From positions 17,371 through 81,370 of the forward strand of contig NZ_BOPG01000069.1 in assembly GCF_016863635.1 (NCBI RefSeq): DNA of 64,000 nucleotides, in the 5' to 3' direction. Numbering within the stretch: position 1 is the first letter of the stretch; each line of letters opens with the position of its first letter. The DNA is from Virgisporangium aurantiacum (GTDB lineage Bacteria > Actinomycetota > Actinomycetes > Mycobacteriales > Micromonosporaceae). The notes under the pieces were generated by a model. That model was given only the letters and a program-made list of their open reading frames with translations, was not told the DNA's origin and did no database searches. The position numbers and the translations under genes were made by a program. Shown here piece after piece: positions 33,114-41,459 of this stretch.

Positions 33114-33806
33114 GTGGGTAGGGCGTCTTTGGAGAAGGAGCCGCACGAGGTCGCGGCGATGTTCGACGGTGTGGCGGAGAAGTACGACCGCACCAACACC
33201 GTCCTGGCGCTCGGCCAGGACCGGATGTGGCGGCGGTGCACGCGCGAGGCGCTCGACCTGAAATCCGGTGAACGCGTGCTCGACCTGGCCGCCGGAACCG
33301 GCGTGTCCACACAGGAACTGGCCCGCTCCGGCGCCACCGCGATCGGCGCCGACTTCTCCGTCGGGATGCTCCGCGCCGGCCGACGCGCCCGCCCGTCGGT
33401 GCCCCTGGTGGCGGCCGACGCGCTGGCCCTGCCGTTCGCCGACGACTCGTTCGACGCGGTCACCATCTCGTTCGGCCTCCGGAACATCGTCGATCCGGCC
33501 GCCGCGCTCCGCGAAATGGCCCGGGTGACCAGGCCCGGCGGCCGCCTCGTCGTGTGCGAGTTCAGCCACCCGGTGCTCCCGCCGTTCCGGCTGGTGTACC
33601 TGGGCATTGTGCTCCGCACGCTCCCCGTCGTGGCGCGGCGGGTCGCCAGCAACCCCGACGCGTACGTGTACCTGGCCGAGTCGATCCCCGCCTGGCCCGA
33701 CCAGGAGGCCCTGGCCGGCGTGATCCAGCAGGCCGGCTGGGCCAAGGTCGCCTGGCGCAACCTGACCGGCGGCGTGGTCGCCCTCCACCGCGCGACAAAG
33801 CCGTAA
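33114..33806 (+). CDS. menG: Demethylmenaquinone methyltransferase MenG (UbiE family)
   Basis: A 230-residue SAM-dependent methyltransferase that carries out the last ring methylation of menaquinone. The UbiE signatures are present: M-F-D-G-V-A-E-K-Y-D-R-T-N near residue 15, V-L-D-L-A-A-G-T-G as motif I, and S-F-G-L-R-N-I-V-D-P. The GTG at 33114 was chosen over an upstream in-frame start because of the TAGGGT element 7 bp before it. The neighbours menJ, the mqn genes and nuo support a quinone role. It converges on the DUF559 gene with 14 bp between stops. Confidence 0.92.
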   Translation: MGRASLEKEPHEVAAMFDGVAEKYDRTNTVLALGQDRMWRRCTREALDLKSGERVLDLAAGTGVSTQELARSGATAIGADFSVGMLRAGRRARPSVPLVAADALALPFADDSFDAVTISFGLRNIVDPAAALREMARVTRPGGRLVVCEFSHPVLPPFRLVYLGIVLRTLPVVARRVASNPDAYVYLAESIPAWPDQEALAGVIQQAGWAKVAWRNLTGGVVALHRATKP

Positions 33807-33820
33807 CCCCTCTGCCGCGA

Positions 33821-34717
33821 TCATGGGTGGCCCGAGCGGCAGAGGGCGGCCCGGATTGTCGCGATCACCCCTTCCGGCCGGTCGTGGAGGTCGGCCCAGG
33901 TGAACCGGAGGACCGTCCACCCCGCCGCGACGAGGCGGTTCTGCCGGGTGCGGTCGCGTTGGAAGCGGACCGCGTCACTGTGGAATGCCCAACCGTCCAG
34001 CTCGACGACCAGCCGGGCAGCGGCGAAGACCAGGTCGCCGTAACCGATCAGGCCGGCGCGGTCGCGGATCTCCACATTCGCCGCCCAGCCGGTGATGCCG
34101 GCCGATCGCAGCAATGCAGCCGCCCTCCGTTCGGCCGCCGAGTGCGCTCCGGCGCCCGCCGCCCGGATCAGCCGCACCAGGCGGGGCGCGCCGCGCCGGC
34201 CGGCATGGTCGTGGAGTCGCCGGACCATTTCGCCGTGGTTGGTCCAGCCCTGTTGGATTGCGCGGTCCATCACTTGCATGGCGGCGTCTTCGGGGAGGAG
34301 GCGGAGGCAGTCGAAGACGGTGCGGTCGGTTGAGGTGATCGGGATGCCGTCGGCGCGGCAGATGTCGGCCTTCGCCAGCGGGTCACGAAGGATCCGGACG
34401 CCCGGCACGGACGCGCGGCCCCGCGGCCCGGTCCACAACCAGCGGATCGTGCCGTCGGCGGGCAGGCCGTACCAGAGTGCCGCGGACGGCCCGGCAACGA
34501 CCGATCCCGGAACGGTCAGTTGTGCCGCGGCGGCCATGATCAGCGGGGTGACCTGGCGTCCCTGGAAGGCGAACACCTTGCCGTACACCCGTTGCCACTC
34601 GCCGGATCCGAGGCGGCGGCGTACCTGGTACTCGCTGAAGCCGCAGCGCATCGCGTCGGCGCGGGTGAAGAGGCCGAGGTGGCGGGCGGCGGCGCGGCGT
34701 AGGCGCTGGTCCTTCAC
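33821..34717 (-). CDS. DUF559 endonuclease-fold protein with AbiEi-like N-terminal domain
   Basis: A 298-residue protein. The N-terminal half (H-L-G-L-F-T-R-A-D-A-M-R-C-G-F) resembles the winged-helix domain of AbiEi-type antitoxins. The C-terminal half is a DUF559/Vsr-like restriction-endonuclease fold, with E-L-D-G-W-A-F-H-S as the catalytic acidic motif, then R-D-R-x-R-Q-N-R-L-V-A-A-G-W-T-V-L-R-F-T-W. Proteins of this layout are abundant in Actinobacteria, often in many copies, and have no proven role. No toxin partner is adjacent. The GTG at 34717 was chosen because conserved sequence starts there; a longer frame upstream reads through a DnaA-box region. Confidence 0.75.
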   Translation of the reverse strand: MKDQRLRRAAARHLGLFTRADAMRCGFSEYQVRRRLGSGEWQRVYGKVFAFQGRQVTPLIMAAAAQLTVPGSVVAGPSAALWYGLPADGTIRWLWTGPRGRASVPGVRILRDPLAKADICRADGIPITSTDRTVFDCLRLLPEDAAMQVMDRAIQQGWTNHGEMVRRLHDHAGRRGAPRLVRLIRAAGAGAHSAAERRAAALLRSAGITGWAANVEIRDRAGLIGYGDLVFAAARLVVELDGWAFHSDAVRFQRDRTRQNRLVAAGWTVLRFTWADLHDRPEGVIATIRAALCRSGHP

Positions 34718-34771
34718 GGCGAACCACGATCGCGGATCGGAAGAATGCGGTCCAACCCGAGCGACCGGGCT

Positions 34772-34780
34772 GTGGATAAC
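34772..34780 (-). promoter_or_regulatory. Single perfect DnaA box in the divergent DUF559/menJ gap
   Basis: TTATCCACA on the minus strand, with a second, one-mismatch copy (TTTTCCACA, about 34784-34792) just beyond. The 199-bp gap holds no gene. The menJ ribosome site, GGGAGGAGG, lies at its right end. Confidence 0.45.
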
Positions 34781-34916
34781 CTGTGGAAAACCGGGCGAGC
34801 TGCCCGTTCGCTGGAAGTTAGTGTCCCCTAAGAAAATCGTGCCAACGGCACCAGTTCTAGACTGCACCACTGGATGCTTGTGAAGACTTTCACGAGCATC
34901 GGGAGGAGGTGCAACG

Positions 34917-36176
34917 ATGACGGATGCGGATGTCATCGTCGTCGGCGCTGGACCGGCCGGGTCCACGGCGGCGTACCACCTGGCCCGGCACGGCCTGCGG
35001 GTACTGGTCCTGGAAAAGTCGCAGTTTCCGCGGGAAAAGGTCTGCGGCGACGGGCTGACGCCACGGGCAGTGAAGCAGATCATCAAGATGGGCATCGACA
35101 CCGATCCGGCCAAGGGCTGGCTGCCCAACAAGGGACTGCGGGTCATCGGCGGCGGCGTCCGACTGGAACTCGACTGGCCCGACCTGGCCGCCTTCCCGGG
35201 TTACGGCCTCACCCGCACCCGGCTCGACTTCGACCAGCTGCTCGCCGACAAGGCGACCGAGGCGGGCGCGATCCTCAAGACCGGTCACACCGTCACCGGC
35301 CCGATTCTCGACGACGACGGCCGCGTCGTCGGCGTGAAGGCCACCGTGAACGGCGAGCCGCTCGACTTCCGGGCCACCGTCACCCTCGCCTGTGACGGCG
35401 TCAGCGCCCGCCTCGCGCTGGCGATGGGCCTCAACAAGCGCGACGACCGCCCCATCGGGGTGGCGGTGCGCCAGTACTTCCATTCGCCGGCGCGCCATGA
35501 CGACGAGTACCTGGAGTCGTGGCTCGAGTTGCGGAGCAAGGAGGGCGGCGAGAAGCTGCTCCCCGGGTACGGCTGGATTTTCGGACTCGGCGACGGCCGC
35601 ATCAACGTGGGCCTCGGCGTGCTCAACAGCAGCGTGGCGTTCGGTAAGACCAACTACCGGCGGATGTTGGCGGAGTGGTTGGCCGCGACCCCGGCCGAGT
35701 GGGGCGCGAGCGACCCGGCGAACGCCGACGGGGAGGCGCAGGGTGCCGCCCTGCCGATGGGCTTCAACCGGGTGCCGCATTACACCCGCGGGGTTCTGCT
35801 GGTCGGCGACAGCGCCGGCATGGTGAACCCGTTCAACGGTGAGGGCATCGCCTATGCCATGGAATCGGCGGAACTCGCGGCCGAGATCGTGGTGCAGGCG
35901 CTCGACCGGCCGGAAGGCCCGGAACGGGAGCGTGCCTTCGCCGCCTACGGAACCGAGCTCAAGGCCCGCTACGGCGGGTACTACCGGCTCGGAAACCAGT
36001 TCGTCAAGATCATCGGAAAGCCGCGCCTGATGCGGCTCGTGACCCATCACGGGGTGCCTCACCCCGTCCTCATGAAGTTCGTCCTGAAGTTGTTGGCGAA
36101 CCTCACCGAACCGCGCGGCGGCGATGCCATGGACCGGGTCATCAACGCGATGACCAAAGTGGTTCCTGCTGCCTGA
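34917..36176 (+). CDS. menJ: Menaquinone reductase MenJ (geranylgeranyl reductase family)
   Basis: A 419-residue FAD oxidoreductase that saturates one isoprene unit of the menaquinone side chain. The FAD-binding G-x-G-x2-G is V-V-G-A-G-P-A-G-S near residue 10, followed by F-P-R-E-K-V-C-G-D-G, the family signature. L-L-V-G-D-S-A-G-M-V-N-P-F-N-G-E-G-I is the second FAD motif. Rv0561c (MenJ) of Mycobacterium has the same pattern and likewise sits near the methyltransferase and a prenyl synthase gene. The ATG has GGGAGGAGG 7 bp upstream. It precedes the nuo operon by 96 bp. Confidence 0.88.
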   Translation: MTDADVIVVGAGPAGSTAAYHLARHGLRVLVLEKSQFPREKVCGDGLTPRAVKQIIKMGIDTDPAKGWLPNKGLRVIGGGVRLELDWPDLAAFPGYGLTRTRLDFDQLLADKATEAGAILKTGHTVTGPILDDDGRVVGVKATVNGEPLDFRATVTLACDGVSARLALAMGLNKRDDRPIGVAVRQYFHSPARHDDEYLESWLELRSKEGGEKLLPGYGWIFGLGDGRINVGLGVLNSSVAFGKTNYRRMLAEWLAATPAEWGASDPANADGEAQGAALPMGFNRVPHYTRGVLLVGDSAGMVNPFNGEGIAYAMESAELAAEIVVQALDRPEGPERERAFAAYGTELKARYGGYYRLGNQFVKIIGKPRLMRLVTHHGVPHPVLMKFVLKLLANLTEPRGGDAMDRVINAMTKVVPAA

Positions 36177-36272
36177 AGTGACGACCCGCAACGACGCAGC
36201 CAGCGCCGATAGCTCAGCGGGCGCCAACAACAGCGCATAGTGTGTAAATCGTAAAGCCGGTAGGACAAATGG

Positions 36273-36650
36273 ATGGAGCAGGCGGTGTCGCTCTCGCCGT
36301 ACATACCCATCATCGGGCTCTTCGCGCTCGCTGCGGGGTTCGCGCTGTTCTCGGTGGGCATTGCGCCGTTCGTCGGCCCGCGTCGCTACAACCGCGTGAA
36401 GCTCGACGCGTACGAATGCGGAATCGAGCCCACGCCGCAACCGGTGGGTGGCGGGCGGTTCCCGGTCAAGTTCTACCTGACCGCGATGCTCTTCATCATC
36501 TTCGACATCGAGATCATCTTCCTGTACCCGTGGGCCGTCTCCTTCGACGCGCTCGGCCTCTTCGGGTTCGTGGAGATGGTGCTTTTCATCCTCACCGTGT
36601 TCATCGCGTACGCCTACGTGTGGCGGCGCGGCGGGCTGGACTGGGACTGA
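36273..36650 (+). CDS. nuoA: NADH-quinone oxidoreductase subunit A
   Basis: A 125-residue membrane subunit with three helices. It lies at the junction of the peripheral and membrane arms of complex I. The loop after helix 1 contains Y-E-C-G-I-E-P, the conserved quinone-cavity cysteine region, and F-I-I-F-D-I-E-I-I-F carries the buried acidic pair. It is the first gene of a complete nuoA-N operon with all 14 subunits in canonical order. GGTAGGA lies about 10 bp before the ATG. The 96-bp region upstream holds no clear -35/-10 pair. Confidence 0.95.
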   Translation: MEQAVSLSPYIPIIGLFALAAGFALFSVGIAPFVGPRRYNRVKLDAYECGIEPTPQPVGGGRFPVKFYLTAMLFIIFDIEIIFLYPWAVSFDALGLFGFVEMVLFILTVFIAYAYVWRRGGLDWD

Positions 36651-36651
36651 C

Positions 36652-37326
36652 ATGGGTATTGAAGAGAAACTTCCCTCCGGAATTCTGCTGACCACCGTCG
36701 AGAAGCTCGTGAACTGGACCCGCAAGTCCAGTTTCTGGCCGGCCACGTTCGGCCTGGCCTGCTGCGCGATCGAGATGATGGCCACCGGCGCGGCCCGCTA
36801 CGACCTGGCGCGGTTCGGCATGGAGGTCTTCCGGGCCAGCCCCCGCCAGGCCGACCTGATGATCGTGGCGGGACGCGTGAGCCAGAAGATGGCTCCGGTG
36901 CTGCGGCAGATCTACGACCAGATGCCCGAGCCCAAGTGGGTGCTGTCGATGGGCGTCTGCGCGTCGAGCGGCGGCATGTTCAACAACTACGCGATCGTCC
37001 AGGGCGTCGACCACATCGTCCCGGTCGATATGTACCTGCCGGGCTGCCCGCCGCGTCCGGAGATGCTGATCGACGCGATCCTGCGCCTGCACGACAAGAT
37101 CATGCACGAGCCGCTCGGTGACCGTCGCCGCAAGGCACTCGCCGAGAAGGAGGCGCCGATCGTCGCGCCGGGCGCGATGCCGTCGAGCTACCGCTTCAAC
37201 CCGAAGCTCAAGGAAGAGTGGACCCGCGCGGCCGCGCAGGGTCGCGAGGAGCAGCTCCGGATCGAGAAGTGGATGACCGAGCGCGCGGAGCTGCTTGAGG
37301 CAGCCCGCAAGGGAGGTAAGAAGTGA
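36652..37326 (+). CDS. nuoB: NADH-quinone oxidoreductase subunit B (cluster N2)
   Basis: A 224-residue peripheral subunit carrying 4Fe-4S cluster N2, the last redox centre before quinone. The ligands are the adjacent pair in L-A-C-C-A-I-E-M-M, one in M-G-V-C-A-S-S-G-G, and one in P-G-C-P-P-R-P-E. The C-terminal 60 residues form a charged helical extension, common in actinobacterial NuoB. It starts one base after the nuoA stop. The stop overlaps nuoC as GTGA, showing tight translational coupling. Confidence 0.96.
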   Translation: MGIEEKLPSGILLTTVEKLVNWTRKSSFWPATFGLACCAIEMMATGAARYDLARFGMEVFRASPRQADLMIVAGRVSQKMAPVLRQIYDQMPEPKWVLSMGVCASSGGMFNNYAIVQGVDHIVPVDMYLPGCPPRPEMLIDAILRLHDKIMHEPLGDRRRKALAEKEAPIVAPGAMPSSYRFNPKLKEEWTRAAAQGREEQLRIEKWMTERAELLEAARKGGKK

Positions 37327-38150
37327 CGGCGCCGCAGATGCCCGGCCCTGATGCGTCGGTGCCGGCTCCGGGGGCGGTGAAAGAGCAAGGGGACGCGCAG
37401 CCTGAGGTGACCAACCCCGCGAACCCGAGCGACGTTCCGCCGTCCGGCGTTCCCGTGGCGGCCGCACCGATCGGTGCGCAGACCGGTGCACCGGCCGACT
37501 TCCCACCGTCCACTGAGGCCGGTCGCGGCCTGTTCGGTGTGCACGGCACCGGCGACACGTCGGGCTTCGGCGGCCTGGTGCGTCGGCGTTCGACGCTGCC
37601 CGACACGCCGCGCCCGTACGGCGGCTACTTCGACGAGGTCGTCGACGCGCTCGCCGACGCCTACGCGGGTGCGGGCGATGCCGTCGAGCGGGTCGTGGTC
37701 GACCGCGGCGAGCTGACCCTCCACATTGAACCGTCGGCGATCGCCGACGTGTGCAAGGCGCTGCGCGACGATCCGTCGCTGCGCTTCGAGCTGTGCTCGT
37801 CGGTGTCCGGTGTGGACTACCTCGGCCACGACGAGAAGCGGCTGCACATCACCTATCACCTGGCGTCGATGACGTACCGGCGCCGGATCCGGTTGGAGTG
37901 CGCGATCCCGGCCGAGGACCCGCGGCTGCCGAGCGTCACCCAGGTCTATCCGACGGCCGACTGGCAGGAGCGGGAGACCTGGGACATGTTCGGGATCATC
38001 TTCGAGGGTCACCCGAACCTGACCCGGATCCTCATGCCCGACGACTGGGAGGGCTTCCCGCAGCGGAAGGACTACCCGCTCGGCGGCGTGCCGGTGGAGT
38101 ACAAGGGCGCCGAGATCCCGCCGCCCGACCAGCGGAGGAGCTACCAGTGA
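37323..38150 (+). CDS. nuoC: NADH-quinone oxidoreductase subunit C
   Basis: A 275-residue subunit of the connecting part of the peripheral arm. The first 85 residues are Pro/Ala/Gly-rich and probably disordered, longer than in most NuoC. The folded domain then shows L-S-S-V-S-G-V-D-Y-L-G and the signature E-R-E-T-W-D-M-F-G-I-x-F-E-G-H-P-N-L-T-R, ending in R-K-D-Y-P-L-G-G. The GTG start overlaps nuoB, and the stop overlaps the GTG of nuoD. It is separate from NuoD, unlike the fused NuoCD of enteric bacteria. Confidence 0.95.
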   Translation: MTAPQMPGPDASVPAPGAVKEQGDAQPEVTNPANPSDVPPSGVPVAAAPIGAQTGAPADFPPSTEAGRGLFGVHGTGDTSGFGGLVRRRSTLPDTPRPYGGYFDEVVDALADAYAGAGDAVERVVVDRGELTLHIEPSAIADVCKALRDDPSLRFELCSSVSGVDYLGHDEKRLHITYHLASMTYRRRIRLECAIPAEDPRLPSVTQVYPTADWQERETWDMFGIIFEGHPNLTRILMPDDWEGFPQRKDYPLGGVPVEYKGAEIPPPDQRRSYQ

Positions 38151-39457
38151 CCTACGCGAAGGAACGGAAGACCACCGAGGGCAAGGTATTCACGGTCACC
38201 GGTGGCGACTGGGACACCATCGTCGAAGAGGCAGGTGCCGAGGAACGCATCGTCGTCAACATGGGTCCGCAGCACCCGTCGACGCACGGCGTGCTCCGGC
38301 TGGTGCTGGAACTCGAGGGTGAGACGGTCACCGATGCCCGCCTGGTGATCGGGTACCTGCACACCGGTATCGAGAAGAACCTCGAGTACCGCAACTGGAC
38401 CCAGGGCACCACGTTCGTGACCCGCATGGACTACCTGGCCCCGATGTTCAACGAGACCGGCTACTGCCTCGCGGTGGAGAAGCTGCTCGGCATCGAAGAC
38501 CAGATCACCCAGCGGGCCAACACGATCCGGGTCCTGATGATGGAGCTCAACCGGATCTCCTCGCACCTGGTGTGGCTCGCCACCACCGGTATGGAACTCG
38601 GCGCGCTGTCGATGATGATCTACGGCTTCCGCGAGCGGGAGTACATCCTCGACATCTTCGAACTCGCCTCCGGCCTGCGCATGAACCACGCGTACATCCG
38701 ACCGGGCGGTCTCGCGCAGGACCTCAACGACGAGACGATCGCGCGCATCCGCGATTTTCTGAAGTTCATGCCCGACCGGATCGACACGTACGAGGACCTG
38801 TTGTCGGGCAACGTGATCTGGCAGGAGCGCACGCAGGGCGTCGCGGTCCTCGACGTCGCCGGTTGCCTCGCGCTCGGCATCACCGGGCCGGTGCTCCGCT
38901 CGGCCGGACTGCCGTGGGACCTGCGCAAGACGATGCCGTACAGCGGCTACGAGACGTACGACTTCGACGTGCCCACGAGCACCGACGCCGACGTCTGGGG
39001 CCGGTACCAGGTGCGGATCAACGAGATGCGGCAGAGCCTGCGCATCGTCGAGCAGGCACTCGACCGGCTCGAACCGGGTCCCATCATGGTGGCCGACAAG
39101 AAGATCGCCTGGCCCGCACAGCTCGCGATCGGCAGCGACGGCCTCGGCAACTCGCTGGAGCACGTCGCGCACATCATGGGCCAGTCGATGGAGGCCCTGA
39201 TCCACCACTTCAAGCTCGTCACCGAGGGCTTCCGGGTACCGGCCGGCCAGGTGTACGTGGCCATCGAAGCGCCGCGCGGCGAACTCGGTGTGCACGCGGT
39301 GTCCGACGGCGGCACCCGGCCGTACCGGGTCCATTACCGCGAACCCAGTTTCGTCAATCTCCAGTGCATCCCGGCGATGGCGGAGGGCGGCCTGCTGGCC
39401 GACGTCATCGCGGGTGGCGCTTCGCTCGACCCCGTGATGGGCGGATGTGACCGATGA
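38147..39457 (+). CDS. nuoD: NADH-quinone oxidoreductase subunit D
   Basis: A 436-residue subunit related to the large subunit of Ni-Fe hydrogenases but without metal ligands; it forms much of the quinone site. The M-G-P-Q-H-P-S-T-H-G-V-L-R loop that contacts quinone is present, as are T-Y-x-x-R-x-D-Y-L-A-P-type residues and the P-R-G-E-L-G-V-H-A-V-S-D-G-G end. GTG at 38147 overlaps the nuoC stop by four bases and fixes the start. The stop overlaps nuoE as ATGA. Confidence 0.96.
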   Translation: MTYAKERKTTEGKVFTVTGGDWDTIVEEAGAEERIVVNMGPQHPSTHGVLRLVLELEGETVTDARLVIGYLHTGIEKNLEYRNWTQGTTFVTRMDYLAPMFNETGYCLAVEKLLGIEDQITQRANTIRVLMMELNRISSHLVWLATTGMELGALSMMIYGFREREYILDIFELASGLRMNHAYIRPGGLAQDLNDETIARIRDFLKFMPDRIDTYEDLLSGNVIWQERTQGVAVLDVAGCLALGITGPVLRSAGLPWDLRKTMPYSGYETYDFDVPTSTDADVWGRYQVRINEMRQSLRIVEQALDRLEPGPIMVADKKIAWPAQLAIGSDGLGNSLEHVAHIMGQSMEALIHHFKLVTEGFRVPAGQVYVAIEAPRGELGVHAVSDGGTRPYRVHYREPSFVNLQCIPAMAEGGLLADVIAGGASLDPVMGGCDR

Positions 39458-40140
39458 CGTTTTCGGCAGAGACGCGTGAGCGCGCGCAACAGATCATCGA
39501 CCGCTACCCGGTGGGACGCTCGCGCTCGGCTCTTCTCCCGCTGCTGCACCTGGTGCAGTCCGAGGACGGTTACGTGACCCCGCAGGGCGTCGCGTTCTGC
39601 GCCGAGGTTCTCGGCATCACCAAGGCCGAGGTCGGTGCGGTCGCGACGTTCTACACCATGTACAAGCGCCGGCCCACCGGCGACTGGCTGGTGAGCGTGT
39701 GCACCAACACGGTGTGCGGCGTGCAGGGCGGCGACAAGATCTACGCGGCGCTCGAGGAGCACCTGGGGGTCGGCCACAACCAGACCGCCGGGAACATCAC
39801 GTTCGAGCACGCCGAGTGCCTGGCCGCCTGCGACTACGCGCCGGTCGTCACCGTGAACTACGAGTTCTTCGACAACATGACCGCCGAGGGCAGCCTCGAC
39901 CTGGTCAAGGATCTGCAGAACGGCAAGCGGCCGCAGCCGTCGCGGGGCGCCCGCCTGTGCACGTTCAAGGAGATGGCGATCCAGCTGGCCGGGTTCGCCG
40001 ACGAGCGCGAAGAGGCGCTGAGCGACGGACCGGCCGGCGCCGCGACGCTCGCCGGCAACCGGGTGGCCGAGCGGTTCGGCATCTCGGTTCCCGGTTTCGA
40101 CCCCGAGACCCCGATCACCAAGCGGGAGGAGAAGGCATGA
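39454..40140 (+). CDS. nuoE: NADH-quinone oxidoreductase subunit E (cluster N1a)
   Basis: A 228-residue thioredoxin-like subunit with 2Fe-2S cluster N1a. The four ligands are in V-C-T-N-T-V-C-G and C-L-A-A-C-D-Y-A-P. An N-terminal helical bundle contains Y-P-V-G-R-S-R-S-A-L-L-P-L-L-H. About 60 residues beyond the core are an extra tail. N1a may store an electron to limit radical formation. Start and stop both overlap the neighbouring genes as ATGA. Confidence 0.95.
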   Translation: MTFSAETRERAQQIIDRYPVGRSRSALLPLLHLVQSEDGYVTPQGVAFCAEVLGITKAEVGAVATFYTMYKRRPTGDWLVSVCTNTVCGVQGGDKIYAALEEHLGVGHNQTAGNITFEHAECLAACDYAPVVTVNYEFFDNMTAEGSLDLVKDLQNGKRPQPSRGARLCTFKEMAIQLAGFADEREEALSDGPAGAATLAGNRVAERFGISVPGFDPETPITKREEKA

Positions 40141-41456
40141 CGCAGGAGCCGTCCCGCGAAGCTCTCGCCAAGCTGGCGCCCGTTCTCACCAAGCGCTGGC
40201 TCTCCCCCGACGCGTGGAAGCTCGACACCTACGAGCGCCTCGACGGCTACTCCGCGCTGCGCAAGGCGTTCAAGGCGCACCCCGATGACCTGATCCAGCT
40301 CATCAAGGACTCCGGCCTGCGCGGCCGCGGCGGTGCGGGCTTCCCCACCGGCATGAAGTGGGGCTTCATCCCGCAGAACGACGGCAAGCCGCACTACCTC
40401 GTGGTCAACGCCGACGAGGGCGAGCCGGGCACCTGCCAGGACCTGCCGCTGATGATGTACGACCCGCACTCCCTCGTCGAGGGCGTCATCATCGCGAGCT
40501 ACGCGATCCGCGCGAACTTCGCCGTCATCTACATCCGCGGCGAGGCGATCCACGCGGCGCGGCGGCTCAAGCAGGCCGTCGCCAGCGCCTACGAGAAGGG
40601 CTACCTGGGCCAGAACATCCTCAAGTCCGGGTACGACCTCGACCTGGTTGTCCACAGTGGAGCGGGCGCCTACATCTGCGGCGAGGAGACGGCGCTGCTC
40701 GACTCGCTGGAGGGCTACCGCGGCCAGCCCCGGCTGCGTCCGCCGTTCCCGGCGACGCATGGGCTCTACGCCAGCCCCACGGTCGTCAACAACGTCGAGA
40801 CGATCGCGACCGTGCCCTACATCGTGCTCGGCGGCGCCAGTTGGTTCCGTACCATGGGCACCGAGAAGTCGCCGGGTCCGAAGATCTTCTCGGTCTCCGG
40901 ACGGGTGAAGCAGCCCGGCCAGTACGAGTGCGCGCTCGGCATCACGCTGCGGCAGCTCATCGAGCTGTGCGGCGGCATGCTCGACGGTCACAACCTGCGC
41001 TTCTGGACGCCGGGCGGATCGAGTACCCCGCTGCTGACCGACGAGCACCTCGACGCGCCGCTCGACTTCGAGGGCATGATGGGCGTCGGCACGATGCTCG
41101 GCACCGCGGCGGTGCAGATCTTCTCCGACCAGGACTGCCCGGTGTACGCCACGTACCGGTGGATCGAGTTCTACCACCACGAGTCGTGCGGCAAGTGCAC
41201 CCCGTGCCGCGAGGGCAACTACTGGATGAAGGGCATCCTGGCCCGCATCCTCAGCGGCGAGGGTAAGAAGGAAGACCTCGAAACGCTGCTCGACGCCTGC
41301 GACAACCTGCTCGGCCGGTCGTTCTGCGCACTCGGCGACGGCGCGACCAGCCCGGTGACATCGTCGATCAAGTTCTTCGAACAGGATTACCTGGACTACA
41401 TCGAAGGCCGCAAGGAGCCGATGTTCGCAAAGGGCGAGCTGGCAGGAGCGCACTGA
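40137..41456 (+). CDS. nuoF: NADH-quinone oxidoreductase subunit F (NADH/FMN site)
   Basis: A 439-residue subunit where NADH binds and reduces FMN. The glycine-rich FMN/NADH region is R-G-R-G-G-A-G-F-P-T-G-M-K-W, and the second is Y-I-C-G-E-E-T-A-L-L-D-S-L-E-G. Cluster N3 is held by C-G-K-C-T-P-C-R-E-G plus a later cysteine in R-S-F-C-A-L-G-D. All expected ligands are present. It overlaps nuoE by four bases and is followed by nuoG after three bases. Confidence 0.96.
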   Translation: MTQEPSREALAKLAPVLTKRWLSPDAWKLDTYERLDGYSALRKAFKAHPDDLIQLIKDSGLRGRGGAGFPTGMKWGFIPQNDGKPHYLVVNADEGEPGTCQDLPLMMYDPHSLVEGVIIASYAIRANFAVIYIRGEAIHAARRLKQAVASAYEKGYLGQNILKSGYDLDLVVHSGAGAYICGEETALLDSLEGYRGQPRLRPPFPATHGLYASPTVVNNVETIATVPYIVLGGASWFRTMGTEKSPGPKIFSVSGRVKQPGQYECALGITLRQLIELCGGMLDGHNLRFWTPGGSSTPLLTDEHLDAPLDFEGMMGVGTMLGTAAVQIFSDQDCPVYATYRWIEFYHHESCGKCTPCREGNYWMKGILARILSGEGKKEDLETLLDACDNLLGRSFCALGDGATSPVTSSIKFFEQDYLDYIEGRKEPMFAKGELAGAH

Positions 41457-41459
41457 ACG

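Noticed and set aside
36203..36229. A tRNA-like string (GATAGCTCAGCGGG) before nuoA
   Set aside because: Only the D-arm side resembles a tRNA; no matching acceptor, anticodon or T-arm follows within the gap.
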